Assembly (NCBI GenBank): GCA_027924645.1
Contig: BSBN01001687.1
Coordinates: forward strand, 3,348,001-3,412,000
DNA: 64,000 bases
Source of the DNA: Cunninghamia lanceolata
Taxonomy: Eukaryota; Streptophyta; Pinopsida; Cupressales; Cupressaceae
Direction: 5' to 3'
A program made the position numbers and the translations under genes. The notes beneath the pieces were generated by a model. It was given only the letters and a program-made list of their open reading frames with translations, had not been told where the DNA came from and did not search any database. Positions 24,001-36,240 of this stretch are shown piece by piece; the stretch's first letter is position 1, and every line of letters begins with the position of its first letter.

Positions 24001-25480
24001 AAGCTATCTCATCCTACATAGGTTTTAGACATAACTTGTCTATTCATTATTTCCTTTAGTCAGACTGACTTGGTATCTTTCCTTAGACCAGGATAAATAC
24101 ACACATACATTGTCAATAGCATTAGGTAATCCTTAGTCCATATGACTAGATTACTAACTTTGATTTTTGGAGTTCAGTCCTAAATTTCTTGTTGCAACTG
24201 CAACATGGAAACGGTGAGTAAATAGTTTGATATCTAGTATCAACACAAGAGAAATTTGTTTAAAATTTTAGAAGTTCTCTAAGAAACTCATCGGGACTGA
24301 GGATTCTCATCTAATCCTCCCCGATAATGACTTTACTTAGTTTACTCAAAAGTCAAAAATAAAAGAGTTGTACATTTACCAATGTTTGTGCATAAAGAGG
24401 TTATCTATCTCTAACCCATAAGATATAACAATCTTGTTCTTGGATAAATAGGAGACTATCACATATTCAACAATAATAACTATTTATATTGAAGTCTCAA
24501 GATCCCTCTTCATCCTTGAATGTTAGCTAGAGTTCTTTCAAATTAGCTCCATAATATCATTATACCTTTCGACCTCATTGACTAAAGGTTTGTGTGAACC
24601 ACTCAACTAGTGGTATTTTCTACATGCATGCATTAAAGAACAATAGTTTTGTTTTAAGATACTCCAACTAAAGGTTGTCAAGAGATTCATAAGCATGCAC
24701 AACCTTACTGACTTAAAGTCTATAAAGAAATACCCTCGGTTGGTAGAACTATTCATAGTCGACCACCCTCGAGGTGTAATAGCAAGATAATAACACTATC
24801 TTAATAATAGACAGCCATACAATATCCATGGCACACAATAAACAGTCCATACTGCCTCTCGAATATGAGAGTTAATAATAACAATGTAATTATTCAACAA
24901 AGTAGGGTCAGGTTTATAACTCTGTTACTTCCAGATTTCACCATTCATGTCATTATGACAGTGGACATGGTCGGGGTTCTACTTGCACATAGACACGGCA
25001 AGTTTCTCAAACATTTATACGTAAAGAAATATGATTACAAATATTATATACTTTGCCTGTCACCTTTTCTATTCATAAGGTGAGTCATATGATAATCATA
25101 AACAAACAATAGCATAGCTATCGAAGTATATCATAGATTCAATAGAGACAAGCTTCAAACAAGCGATCGCATAGCTATCGAAGTATAGCATAGAATTAAT
25201 AGTGACAAGCTTCGTCCCTGAGTTGGAGTTTAATCAAAACATAAATAATTACCATACACAGCATAGGGGTTCGACCTTGGATGGCATGCAATACTACTTA
25301 ACACAGTGGCAATCATAAAGAGAAAAGAGGTATGTATACATTATAACGTCAATTATAATCGAAGTATATGGGATTACCTGAGCACTCGACCTGAGTTCTT
25401 ATCAGTTCCCTTGAGCTTCTTTGTGAGCTTTTTGCCAACGACTATGCTCTCTCTTCTCTTTCATTCATCTTGTCCCAAAA
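21060..25480. other. non-coding remainder of A's 5' LTR
   Basis: No convincing coding sequence on either strand; the short open frames here lack family signatures. The base composition changes: 21060-22930 and 23750-25100 are AT-rich, while 22930-23720 is richer in G+C with GGG/CCC runs. It may include a further non-autonomous element, but I could not find its ends. Confidence 0.5.
25116..25211. repeat. tandem duplication of about 50 bp
   Basis: GCATAGCTATCGAAGTAT...GACAAGCTTC occurs twice in a row (about 25116-25160 and 25168-25211) with a few differences. It lies in A's 5' LTR. Confidence 0.85.
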
Positions 25481-26453
25481 ACATCTATCACCAAGAATGA
25501 CCAAAAACAATACTATCCACTTCCTTCTTTGAGAGAATGGGATTCTCTCAACTCCCAACCCCGCGATGCTAAAATTTCTCCCCCTTAAACTCCATGACAG
25601 GGCATGCCTTCATCCAGCTGCCCCAATCACCCCCACGACCAAGTGGGTTATTCCCACTCCTTCCCTTATTTCGAGGGTTGAGGGGAAAATGCTCTCCTAC
25701 ATGAGCATAAATATAGCATCTATGGGTAAATACTAACACAAGGAAATAAATAATAATATCTTAATATAACCATTATATTTATCACCATATCATTACTTAA
25801 CAAATATATAAATAATATATATATCAACTTGATGGTAACATTACCATTTCAACGTAAGTTGATATTTGTCAACGACTAAGGTGTGAGAGTGGGTTGAGGC
25901 CTTCTCCCCCGTTGCCACCTTATGCTTATGTCAGCATCAGCTACTAAGCAAAGCAGAGAAAGAAATTGGGAAACTCTTTTGACCAAAGCGATGAAGTTTG
26001 ACGTTGGAAAACCTTTTTCCCCATGTCAAATCAATAATAGTTGGATCAAGGATAATCTCGAGATAGCAGCTATCAGTCACATGCCTTCTCTCACATGGGT
26101 TCACATAATGATCATTTTGAGACTTTAAATGGCAAACTACTGCTTTCAACATATCTATCCCCTTCTCTTTGGTGATAATCTCCTTCCATTCTTGAAGGAA
26201 AATTCCTTTCCTAGTTACACTCACAGTCATACTAACCATGATCAGTGTATCATCAATAAATCATAAAACATTATGATAAAATAATCTCAACAACATGTAA
26301 TCTCATGTCTAATCTAAGTATTAATCATAATCAATATAATCAATGATTTATCATGATATTTTTCACAAACATCAAATCATTAACCTATGATCATTTATCC
26401 ATTTTACCACATAAAAAATAAAATTAAGCTTAGTCGAGATTGGGGATGTAACA

Positions 26454-26699
26454 AATTCAGTGGTAAATATAAATAGTATAAAACTTAAATTAAATAGTAT
26501 AGGAATAATGGCTTGTGGGAAGAATTCTTTAAAAGTAAGAGACAATATTTAGAGGTCGTGTGGCAGATCATACGTTGAAAGCAATAGGGCCTACAATCAT
26601 CTAGCAGCCCTAGGATTCACTAAGGGTGTCTTAGGAGAGTAGGGTATGGATTTATCTGTATTCTTAAATATCATCCATTTCAACAGTTAAAAGTCAAAT
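26454..26699. other. spacer between gypsy A and LINE
   Basis: AT-rich. It may contain decayed 5' LINE sequence, but no motif is clear. Confidence 0.4.
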
Positions 26700-26739
26700 T
26701 GGCTGATAAAAATAGCACAAAAATTTACCATTTTTTAAT

Positions 26740-27600
26740 GTGGATGACTATTTAACCATTGAAATGGTTAGTGATTCTTGGACTTCACATTGCCTGCAAC
26801 TGAGCTCTTCCATCTTGAACAATGTTGGTTCAGATCACCGACCTATAGCTCTGCATTGGGATGGATCTTTTAAACCTCAAAATTCTCCTGTTAGATTTCA
26901 ACTCATGTGGTTAAAAGAAGATGACTTGGAAGGAAAAATTAGACTTTGGTGGTAGGAGGGTACGCCTCATCATGGTACAACTCAATACGTTGTGTTCAGA
27001 AAATTATGTTAAATGTTAAACAACAACTCAAGCAATGGAATTTTTTTTCTTGTGGTAATCTTATGCAAAGGAAGAAAAATATTTCAAATAAGCTCGCAGA
27101 AATTCAAAGCTATATTTAAGGATAGGGATTGAATAAGGATTTATTAGAATTGCATTCTAAATTTCAAAATGATTTAGATAAAACTGAGCTTCAGGGGGAA
27201 ATTATGTGGAGACAAAAATCACATGTGAAATGGTTGCAGGCAAGGGATAGAAACTCTTTTTTTTTTCATCACTTTGTTGTGGCACAAAAGCATGTTAATG
27301 CTTTCAAATATATTCACAAATCAAATGGGTCTAAATTAGTTTCAATCCAAGATATTCGATCAGAAGTTGTTTCTTACTTTAGTGAGTTATTCAAAGCTCC
27401 CACCAATCTCTCTGCTCATAACTGGAGTATTATTTTGAATTGTATTCCTCGTCTTATCTTTGCTCAAGAAAATTCCTTTCTCAATGGTCCTATTTCCATG
27501 TATGAGTTGGAGAAAGTTGTTTTTATAATGAAAAAGATAAAACTCATGGTCTTGAAGGAATTCCTGTTGAGTTTTTCCAAGCTTTCTGGGATATTGTGAA
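26740..27600 (+). pseudogene. LINE endonuclease C-terminus and linker
   Basis: At 26740-26955 the frame includes SDSWTSHCLQLSSSILNNVG followed by SDHRPIALHW. The SDHRP motif is the last catalytic block of the APE-type endonuclease that nicks target DNA. After a stop at 26953 the linker resumes (27129-27599) with MWRQKSHVKWLQARDRNSFF and a HKSNGSKLVSI segment, typical of the region before RT in plant L1 elements. Confidence 0.8.
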
Positions 27601-28400
27601 AGATGACATTTTGGTGGCCTCGAAGGAACTTCGTACCTCAAAACAAATGCTTAAATCTATTAATAACACTTTTCTTGTTTTGATTCCTAATAAAGATCAG
27701 GTATTGAATTTTTCTAATGTTAGACCAATCGCTTTCTGCAATACTATTTATAAGATTTTCTCTAAAATTATTGTTGAGAGGCTAAAGCATTTTCTTCCTT
27801 CCATTATTTCTTCTGAACAAGGAGGTTTTGTTCAGGGTCGTCAAACCATTGATGGTATTGTTATTGTCCAAGAAGCTATTCACACTATGCATGTTCATAA
27901 GAAGAGTTCCATGTTTATGAAGGTTGATCTTTCTAAATCTTATGACATAGTTTACTAGAAATTTCTGGAAGATATCCTAAGTACCTTTGGTTTTGATGAC
28001 AATTGGATCCAATGGGTGATGACTTGTTGTACCTCTCCTTCTTTTTCAATGCTTATTAATGGTTCTCCTTCTACTATATTCCATTCTAAAAGAGGCTTGC
28101 ATCATAGCGATCCTCTCTCCATATCACTTTATTATTTTGGCAAAAGATTTGGGCAAATTTTTGAGTCATCTCAGGTGTTCTGGTTCTATCTTCAACTTTC
28201 ACATTGTGCAAAGTTTAGATCTATTTTCTCATCTTCATTTTTTTGATGACACTTGTTTGATGGGCATTATCAATCTTGAGGAAGCTATGGCTCTTAGATG
28301 AGCTCTTTATATTTATATTAGTGCTTATGGCCAACTCTTGAATGATAAAAAAATCTCAAGTTTTTTTTTCCATACTGACCCTCATCTTCAAGTTCAAATT
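27596..28400 (+). pseudogene. LINE reverse transcriptase
   Basis: The frame at 27596-27958 includes TFLVLIPNKDQVLNFSNVRP, IAFCNTIYKIFSKIIVERL, SEQGGFVQGRQTIDGI and MKVDLSKSYDIVY, where the last should read KAYD in the family. A stop at 27956 and a shift follow. The catalytic block near 28240 reads HLHFFDDTCLMG, with Phe in place of the usual Ala of FADD. The domain copies the LINE RNA at the nicked target. Confidence 0.9.
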
Positions 28401-28699
28401 GCTAATGTTCTTCATTTCTAGATTGGTTCTACACCTATTAAGTATTTGAGTATTCCTATTTCTCTAACTTTTCTAAGGAAAAAAGGATTGGAATGTTATG
28501 ACAGATTCTATTTAGTGTCATTTCAATCATTTGACACATAGATATCTCTCTTTGGTTGGGTGTATAGTTCTTCTTAAATCTGTAATTCAGGCTCTTCTGG
28601 TTTATAGATTTATGGCTTTGGCTACTTCAAAAGGTATCCTTCATGCCTTGGATTGTAGCATGAAATATTTTCTCTGGGAATGAAATTCAGATAAGAAAA

Positions 28700-29810
28700 A
28701 ATGGCATTTGGTTAATTGGGATAAAATTTCCCCGCCTAAAGATAGAGGTGGTTTAGGTATGAGATGTTCCCTCCTTAATAATATTTCTCTTGTTGCTAAA
28801 TTATATTGGAGATGGTGTGTAGAGGAACATGCTTTATGGGGAAGAATTCTTCAACTTAAGTACTTGCATCTAGATAATCATTTTGTAATCCCTCGAATGC
28901 CGACCCTTGATAGGGGATCTCAAATATGGAGAACTTTGATTTTAGGTAGTAGTTTAATTAAAGATGGCCTCTTTCGGATTGTTGGGAAAGGTGATTATGC
29001 CCTTTTTGGGACGATTCTTGGGATCAACATAGTCCTCTTTGTGTGAAATTTCTCGATCTTCTTGACCTAAAGTATAAATGTGTTGAAGCTGGTTGGAATT
29101 ATGTGTTCAATTTTCAATATGTTGTCATACAAGATGGTGTTCAAATTTGGAAATGGAAACCTAAAGAAATTTGGTCGGGGCAACAATTCCCTTATCTCAT
29201 TCACTGGCTTGCTCATGCTTTAGCTTCCTAAAATTTCTCTTTAGCTATACATTTGGATTTCCTTGGTTGGGGTGTGAAAGGTTCTGGAATCTACACAGTG
29301 CAATCTGGTTATAAAACCCTTATGGCAGAGCACCTTGAAGTTAAGAATTCTAAGCTTTAGATTAGAGCCTGGCACCCAAAATGTTGGCCTAAGGTGGATG
29401 CTTTCATGTGTCTTGTATCTCTTGATAAATTTATTCATTATGAAAACCTTTGGAAGTGTGGGATTTTTGGTCCAAACAAATGTATCCTGTATTTTCAAGC
29501 TGAAGAATCTAGACATCTTCTTTTAGACTATCTTTTTACTACCTCTCTTCATCGATTATGGTGTGATTTGGTTGCAATTTCATGGAATAATTATGAGTCT
29601 ATCCAAGACCTCCTTGTTCATCAATTGAGCCCTTCATTGAAGATTAAATCTTTTAATTTGATGCATGATATTGGTCTTGGTCTAATTTGTTGGAATATTT
29701 GGTGGGAATGGAATCGACAAATTTTCAATGATACTTCCAGGCATGTTTGTCAGGTTTGGGGTAGAATAAGGGCTAATCTGCAAGAAACTTGTTAGGTTTA
29801 GATTCACAAT
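28700..29810 (+). pseudogene. LINE C-terminal region with zf-RVT module
   Basis: 28708-29046 holds NWDKISPPKDRGGLGMRCSL and LVAKLYWRWCVEEHALWGRI, the conserved region after RT. About 29280-29600 is the zf-RVT zinc-binding module: a KCWPKVDAFMCLVSLDKFIH stretch, then NLWKCGIFGPNKCILYFQAE and ESRHLLLDYLFTT, where the Cys/His spacing is partly lost. Shifts occur near 29046 and 29390. Confidence 0.85.
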
Positions 29811-29840
29811 TATCAAGTGATTTCATGGTAGGAATTTAGA

Positions 29841-30481
29841 GTGTTGTTGAGACTTGGCATTTTAGTGATGTCTCATTTATCTACTTCTTTCAACAATCCT
29901 CATGATTTTTTGATTACTAAATGGGTTTGTCCTCCTTCTGGCTTGGTTAAAATTAATGTTGATGGAGCTTCAAAAGGCAATCCTGGAAAACTTGGCATTG
30001 GAGGTGTTTGTCATGATCATAATGGCAAGGTTAAGTTTTGGTTTGCTAGTATTCTTGGTGTTTCTTCCAATAAATTTGTTGAGGTTATGGCCATTTGCCA
30101 AGCTCTTTTAATAACCAAGATGAAGCATGTGTCTCATATTATTTTGGAAGTTGACTCTAAAATTTTGATTGATCATTTCAAGAATCACTCTTCCTCTTAC
30201 TTCCAGCACTGGCAATTGAATGAATGCAAAAATGACATTAGCATCCTTCTTCATGGTTTCAATGTTGTCCATTGGAGCCATACTAAAAGGGTAGGAAATT
30301 AGGTTACTAATTTTTTGGCTAAATTTGCTTCCAATTAGCACAATATCCATCTTGATATTGGAAGTGATCAAGTTTGTCCTATATGGGATTTGGACAATGC
30401 CTTCAGTGATTTTTGGACCGTTGACTACAATGCTTCTCTGGATTTTTTATCCCTACTTGGGTTCTCCTTGTTAGTGTTCTA
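29841..30481 (+). pseudogene. LINE C-terminal RNase H
   Basis: Plant-type RNase H (RVT_3): KINVDGASKGNPGKLGIGGV with the first Asp, FVEVMAICQALLITKMK with the Glu, HIILEVDSKILIDHF with the third Asp, and TNFLAKFASN after a TAG at 30301. The protein ends at TAG near 30481. This domain was acquired by some plant L1 lineages and resembles cellular and archaeal RNase H rather than the LTR-element type. It is the best preserved part of the LINE. Confidence 0.85.
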
Positions 30482-30790
30482 GTTTCTGGAATGCCTTCCC
30501 TATCAACTTTGTTATTCCTTTTGTTAATTGGTTTTCCTTTTGTTTCACCTTTTTTAGCATAAAGGTTGGAATTACTTATGATGCCCATAGCATGTACATT
30601 CCTCATGGTTACAATGGTTTATACATTGTCTATGGGGTTCGAAGGGTCTCTCTTATTGTTTCGATGGTTTGTCTTCAGTCAATTTGGATTGTAAGGATCC
30701 TTTGGAACTATTGTGCCAGGAGTCTTTTTAAGACTTGTTGACTCCATATGCAATGAGTTGTTTTTTAATATTTTTTTTTTTTCCTAAAAA

Positions 30791-33700
30791 ATGGATGATA
30801 TTTAAGTAATATGTTCTTAACATAGACTGTCAAATATTCAACTTGTATATGCTAAAATATGAAATATATAGAAACCAAAGTAATACAAACAATAGAAACT
30901 ACCTTTGAGCTAAAGTTGCATACAAAAGAGTGGAAACAATAAAAGATTTCACCAATGCAACCTTGTTGCACCAATAAATAGCAGTTGTGCTCAATGATTC
31001 GATAAATGTGGTTGTTTACAAATTTGTGCAAGATTTCAGAGTGTGTACTTATGTATTTACATTTTTGGTTCTCTATTTGATAGAGGATGAGGAAGAATTT
31101 ATAGATTTTTGATAGTGGATGGAAGGAGAAGAATATGATTTGAAGATGGAAAAAGGTAAGATTTAAAAAAACAAGATAAGGATCAAAATAAATCATGAAG
31201 ATGTGATAAGATATTAGTGACTAATTAATGGATTTATTTATTTATTTTAAAATAAACAGATGAACATTAGTCTAATTAACTAAATCATATGAATTATGTA
31301 ATTAATTACTGCTGGTAAATGAAAAGGTGAATTAGCATGATAATGAAGATGTGTTAATGAGATATTAGAATAATATTAATATGTATTGTTAGGTACGACA
31401 TTAGGAGGTGGTGTAATTTAGGTGTCTACATTTTTTCCCTCTTTGAAATGGTGTTGCAAAGTTATGACATTTCAAATAAAGTAGATATAGGCACTTGGTA
31501 GGAATGACATTAATGATAAGATCTCCCAAGTATTAAGATTTTGATTTTAGGATAGATTGCTGGTTTGGATTTGATTGATTTCAATTGGATGATCATTGAT
31601 TATTGATTTTGATACTTCAATGTTTGGAAAAATTTTAGATTCAAAATATCAACCTTGATTTTGCATGATTTGTGTAATTTGGTTTAGGGATGCCCCCTCG
31701 AGAGGATAAGTGGGTTTGAAACACACAAGTGTGCTCTCGAAAGAAATGGATGATAGCTTTGAATGGATTTGGATGTTAGCAATGGATGAAAGAAATGGTG
31801 ATAACATATGGAGTTAGTTATAGGATGGATGTTAAGGATGAAAAAATTAGTGGAGGAATACAAAAGAGAGATATGAAAATTAAAGGTTAATGATGAATGT
31901 TAATAATGTACCAATAGAACATGATAGATGCATAGATACTGATAAAGGATGGAGGATGAAATTACTATATTATACTTTTTTTGGTTCATTTTTGGGAATG
32001 CAAATAATGAAAGGAGAGAGATTATGATGAAATGCTAGGTGGAATGAATATGATGGTGTGTGAAGGGTTGGGATTGTGAAGGTACATGATATGAATCTTG
32101 CACAAGATGCCAATTATTATGAGCAACATAGTGTTTGTTATAGCATAGGTATTATGCATCATGATGACGATGTGTTGTATGCGTAAAGGTTTAACCTAAA
32201 AAGGTAAAGTTGCACATAGGTAGGTGATATTTGGAACCATGGTATGAAAGACCATGATGTCATTATTATGATATGCTACAAGAACTTATATAGATACAAT
32301 AAGAAAAGATAAATCCCTTAAGCAAGCAGCATAGACAAGCATAGATACAAAAAATGGAAAACAAGATTTTACCCCTAGTCAAGCTAAGAACCTAATTTTG
32401 ATGATGATGATGATGATGATTGGTAGATTGGTAATGATATATTTTGACTATTGGCTTTCTTGCACCTCTAAGTAATGATATATGCAATGGAGGCGTATGA
32501 GGGAATGATATATCCCGAAAACTGTGATGATGTGCTTAGAGCTAAGCAAGGCTAAGGCCAAGATCAATGGGTTTGTTTGTTTTTGGGATTGATTTGGATT
32601 GTATTGATAGGATACTATGCTACATAGTGTGGTGGAGTTAGATTTCTTGTGTTTGAATGGGTTACTTTTGTAGGATCATGGTTGGATTTTGATCTTTGTT
32701 GTCAAATGGGATCGGTTATCTCCATATGATAACCAATGACAAGGGATCACCAAGTCTAGAAGCAATGATGGGAGATGAATGGGATGGAAAGATTCAGTGA
32801 TTATGGATAGATGTAAGAGGATTGTAGGATGGAGGATCTCCAAGGACTATGTCACAAAGGAATGGCATTCCCTACTCTTTAAACACCTTTCAAGATGCTA
32901 AACTAAAGGGATATATAGTGTACTACATAAGTCATAACTAGATGTTTAAGAGATTTGTTGTAGAAGGATTTTCTATGTTGAGAGTTTGTCAAAGCATGTT
33001 TCAAGATCATGCCCCGGTCCTTATCAAAATCAAAGTCAAGCAGAGACAATGGATGGAAATGATGACAATGATATATGGATATGATGGATTAGGATGATAT
33101 GAGAGGGATAGGATGGGATAGATGAGACAACTTGCCCCCAAGTCTAAGGTACATAGACAACTAATTTACATATGATGCCCATGAATGGGTTTTCATCATG
33201 GTACCTATCCAAAGTGCCATCAAATGGTTTTCACCATTGGATGAATGATTTTCTCCTTACTATTTTATTTTATTTATTTATTTTGGATTTTTTCTATTTT
33301 TTAATTTTTGAGTTTCTACTTTGCTAATTAAATGACATTGATAGCTATATATTCAAATGGTCTTCACATGTCCCTTCCCATCTGATATAGTTAATGGAGA
33401 TGCTCTTGTCATAACATGTTAGTAGTGACCTTCTTGGAGTAATTGCTTTGTTAGGAGCATAGCACTCATGTACAATCCATTGATGTTGTTGTGATCCTTG
33501 TTGATATACAATTACTCTTTTATGCTAGACTAATTATTCTTAAAATGAATGCCAAAATTGTTCATTTGTAGTAGCACACCTTCTAAACAATATCATAACA
33601 GCAAGTCAATATATTATGTAGAACAAGGTAGATGGAATGCTAAGAACTTACAAATAGCTCTTCCACATCAAGACCATTTTAAATTATATAATCATTCACC

Positions 33701-34890
33701 ATACTAAAAAAATGGTTGCCCCTAGCTATGATGATGTCATGTTACTGGGGTTCACTATTCTAACACTTGAAATGCTCAATCTTTTTTCTATTACTCATTT
33801 TAGTCAAGAACACTTCGCATTTTATCATATTGCTCATATGCAATGTATTAGTCTTTCACTACTTCTTTAGCACTCATTGACTCGTACACAATCGAAGACT
33901 TATAATCATCCAACAAGTAGTATGAAATTGTCAACTTGAAACAAGTATACATCAATATGTGCACCAAAATGGGGGGCCAAAAAGTGGCCAATAATCAATT
34001 TGAAGTGAAATACAACATAATGCGAGTGCATTATAATGTGCTCACGTTATGGCTCAAAAATCCTAAGACTTGGATTTGGATTGGATATCCAAGCCAAAGG
34101 GTTGGGCCTGCATGTAAGGTGCCCAAAGATGTATTTTCAAAAAAACATAGAAAACAACTAAATTTCAAACGTGATAGCCATCAAGTTTACATGTTTTTCA
34201 ATGTTAATTTGAAAAAATGTTAGGATGACTTCAAGTTTTTTATTAGCTTTATAACCATGTAATTTTCTCTAAAATTTAAAAACATTTAGGTTTCCATCTT
34301 TAATTTCTTTTATAGTGTTTTCCTTTTTTGCCAAAAACCTATGTATAGTATTTATGGTGTCATTTTTTATCCATTCATTCAAATTTGAAAAAAAAAATTA
34401 TATTTTTAGATTCTAGACTCTATTTTATACACATTAAAAAAATTGATTTTCAATTAGTTTTCAAAAACTTTAGAGGGCGACATGCTCAAATTTTTGTTTT
34501 TCAAGATGTGTCCACTTTGAAAATTCATAAAAAATCATATATTCATTAAAAAATTAGTAGAAAAATCAACCATAAGCTACCTGATGTTAACTAATTTTCT
34601 ACTGAAGCGATTTGTCAAATACTTAAAAAAATCAAACGTTTTAGGGGGAACAAACCAGAAATTATATTATTATTTTTTGACAAAATTAGGAGCACTTTGT
34701 GTGCTCTCTCTATTTGAACCTCTTAATCTCCACTATTTTTTTTAAATAGTAGTTTAAAAATTAGATTATAAGCACTATGAATCTTGTTCTTCTCACATCT
34801 TCAAATTTTGAGCGTGGCCATCTTCAATTTCTAATCCAAGATTAGTTTTTACCGATTTCAAAATAAAAAGTAACCACTTTTGACCCACTT
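30791..34890. other. AT-rich DNA without recognisable genes
   Basis: No supportable coding region. At 31424-31450 the plus sequence GTGTCTACA followed by TTTTTTCCCTCTTTG looks like the end of an LTR and polypurine tract of a minus-strand element, but I found no partner LTR. 31740-33130 is rich in ATGGAT/GATGGA words. A GAT microsatellite lies at about 32400-32421. 33250-34890 is very AT-rich with long A and T runs. Confidence 0.5.
32400..32421. repeat. GAT trinucleotide microsatellite
   Basis: About seven GAT units in a row. Confidence 0.9.
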
Positions 34891-35779
34891 TTGGTCCTGA
34901 TGAGGGGGTCAAACCAAGAACACACAATAACACAGATTGCACATAGAAAATAGGAATGTTCTTTTATTGAACTGAACAACACATTACATTACAGAAACTG
35001 GAATCAAATCAGAGGATGAATCCTCAACAAGATGCAACACATTACAACTTTCTTCCTCTAGATTTTGGAACCTTCTACCTTCTATACCTTCAAATCTGCT
35101 AGGGTTTCTATTTTTCCTCCTTTTTTCTAACTCACCACTTTCCCTCTTTTTTCTACTACCCAAAGGATTCCCAAAAACAATCATAAATAGCCCTTTTTTG
35201 GCACCTTCCAGCCAAAATTTTGAAATTTGTAACTCCCTCCAAAAATAGATCAACTTCTAGGAGCCATAACTTTTGATCCGAGTGTCCAGTTGACGAACCA
35301 TTTGATGCGTTGGAAAGATCTTGAAGTGCTCTATTCCCTTAAAATATGCTCTGCCAATTCCACCCATTTTTGGGTCTGTACGAGGCCTCTAAGTGCCTCA
35401 TATTTGACTTTGAAACTTTTTCAAGGGTTTTAAAGAAACAGAAACTTTAATATCTTTTAGCCCACAAGTGATCTTTGGCCAATTCCTTCACCAAAGGTTA
35501 TATTTTTCAATTTCAAAGCTTTGATTAAATTTCCACTTCCATACATGCTCAAATGTAAACTTTCTAAAAATAGCAGTTTGTTATTTTTAGCAGGTTGGAA
35601 AAATTGAAGGTTCTACATCATTATTCAAGCAATTGGGTATCTAAAAATACCAAGATTGAAAAATAATAGAAAATAAAATCATCATTGTTTTGGGTGATGC
35701 AAGATTGCCATTACACCACTGGATGCTCTTGCATCAGACACCCAAGATAGTTTGAGAAGTGACCTTGTCACATCTCGAG
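34891..35779 (-). other. probable 3' non-coding region or LTR of gypsy B
   Basis: Lies directly downstream of B's chromodomain on minus. No coding motif. A second copy for LTR comparison is not in the window. Confidence 0.35.
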
Positions 35780-36240
35780 TGTTCGAGGAAAACCCAAATG
35801 GTCAACCTCTGCCTTAGACAACTAGGAATGATCTTTGATAGGCCTTCCTTTCCACTTAACCAGATATTCTTCATATTGCTTGTTCTAGTTGCTTCTTCCC
35901 ACACGGTTATCCAGGATTTCTTCTATCTCCTCCTTTGAAGTAGATGCCCTGGGATACTCTATTGTTCTTCTATTGGTCCATCATGGGTGCCACCTTCATG
36001 ATATTCTATTAAATCAGAAATGTTAAACACAAGGGAAATGTTGATTCCACTTGGAAGCTCTACCTCATATGCATTTCTTGAATCATGCTTCTTCAAGATC
36101 CTGCATGGTCCAAATGTTTTCATCTTCAACTTATTATATGTCCCCATTAGGAACCTTTCTTTCCTTAGGTGAACCATGACTTCATCACCAACCTTGAATT
36201 CCTTAAACTTTCACTTTTGATCTGCCTTAGCCTTGTACTA
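35780..36240 (-). pseudogene. gypsy B integrase tail and chromodomain
   Basis: 36177-35959 reads MVHLRKERFLMGTYNKLKMK, FGPCRILKKHDSRNAYEVEL and NISLVFNISDLIEYHEG, the GPY/F-type integrase C-terminus. Downstream at about 35950-35800 a chromodomain is legible: EEIEEILDNRVGRSN, then KQYEEYLVKWKGRPIKDHS and KAEVDHLGFPRTLEM. The aromatic residues and LVKWKG core are those of chromodomains that bind methylated histone H3. Two TAG stops replace residues, one at the conserved Trp of the SW position. Confidence 0.85.

Larger units (their letters stand above)
18546..26453 (-). mobile_element. 5' LTR of gypsy A, expanded by nested insertions
   Basis: The left end lies next to the primer site (TGTAACATTT on plus) and the right end is ATGTAACA at 26453, identical in form to the end of the left LTR at 5908. 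Only 25481-26453 can be compared with the other LTR inside the window. At 7.9 kb it is far longer than is usual for chromovirus LTRs, so much of it is probably inserted DNA, including the PPR pseudogene. The base run AATTC after 26453 should be one target duplication; its partner lies outside the window. Confidence 0.75.
26700..30790 (+). mobile_element. 5'-truncated plant L1-type LINE
   Basis: Contains, in order, the end of an endonuclease domain, a reverse transcriptase, a zf-RVT region and an RNase H, in at least seven frame pieces. ORF1 and most of the endonuclease are absent, as expected of incomplete reverse transcription. The 3' end is unclear; a T-rich stretch and a short A run lie at 30759-30792. 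No target duplication was identified. Confidence 0.85.

Noticed and set aside
33936..34223. 95-codon open frame as a small gene
   Set aside because: AT-rich surroundings, no family motif, no promoter or context; length is within chance for this region.
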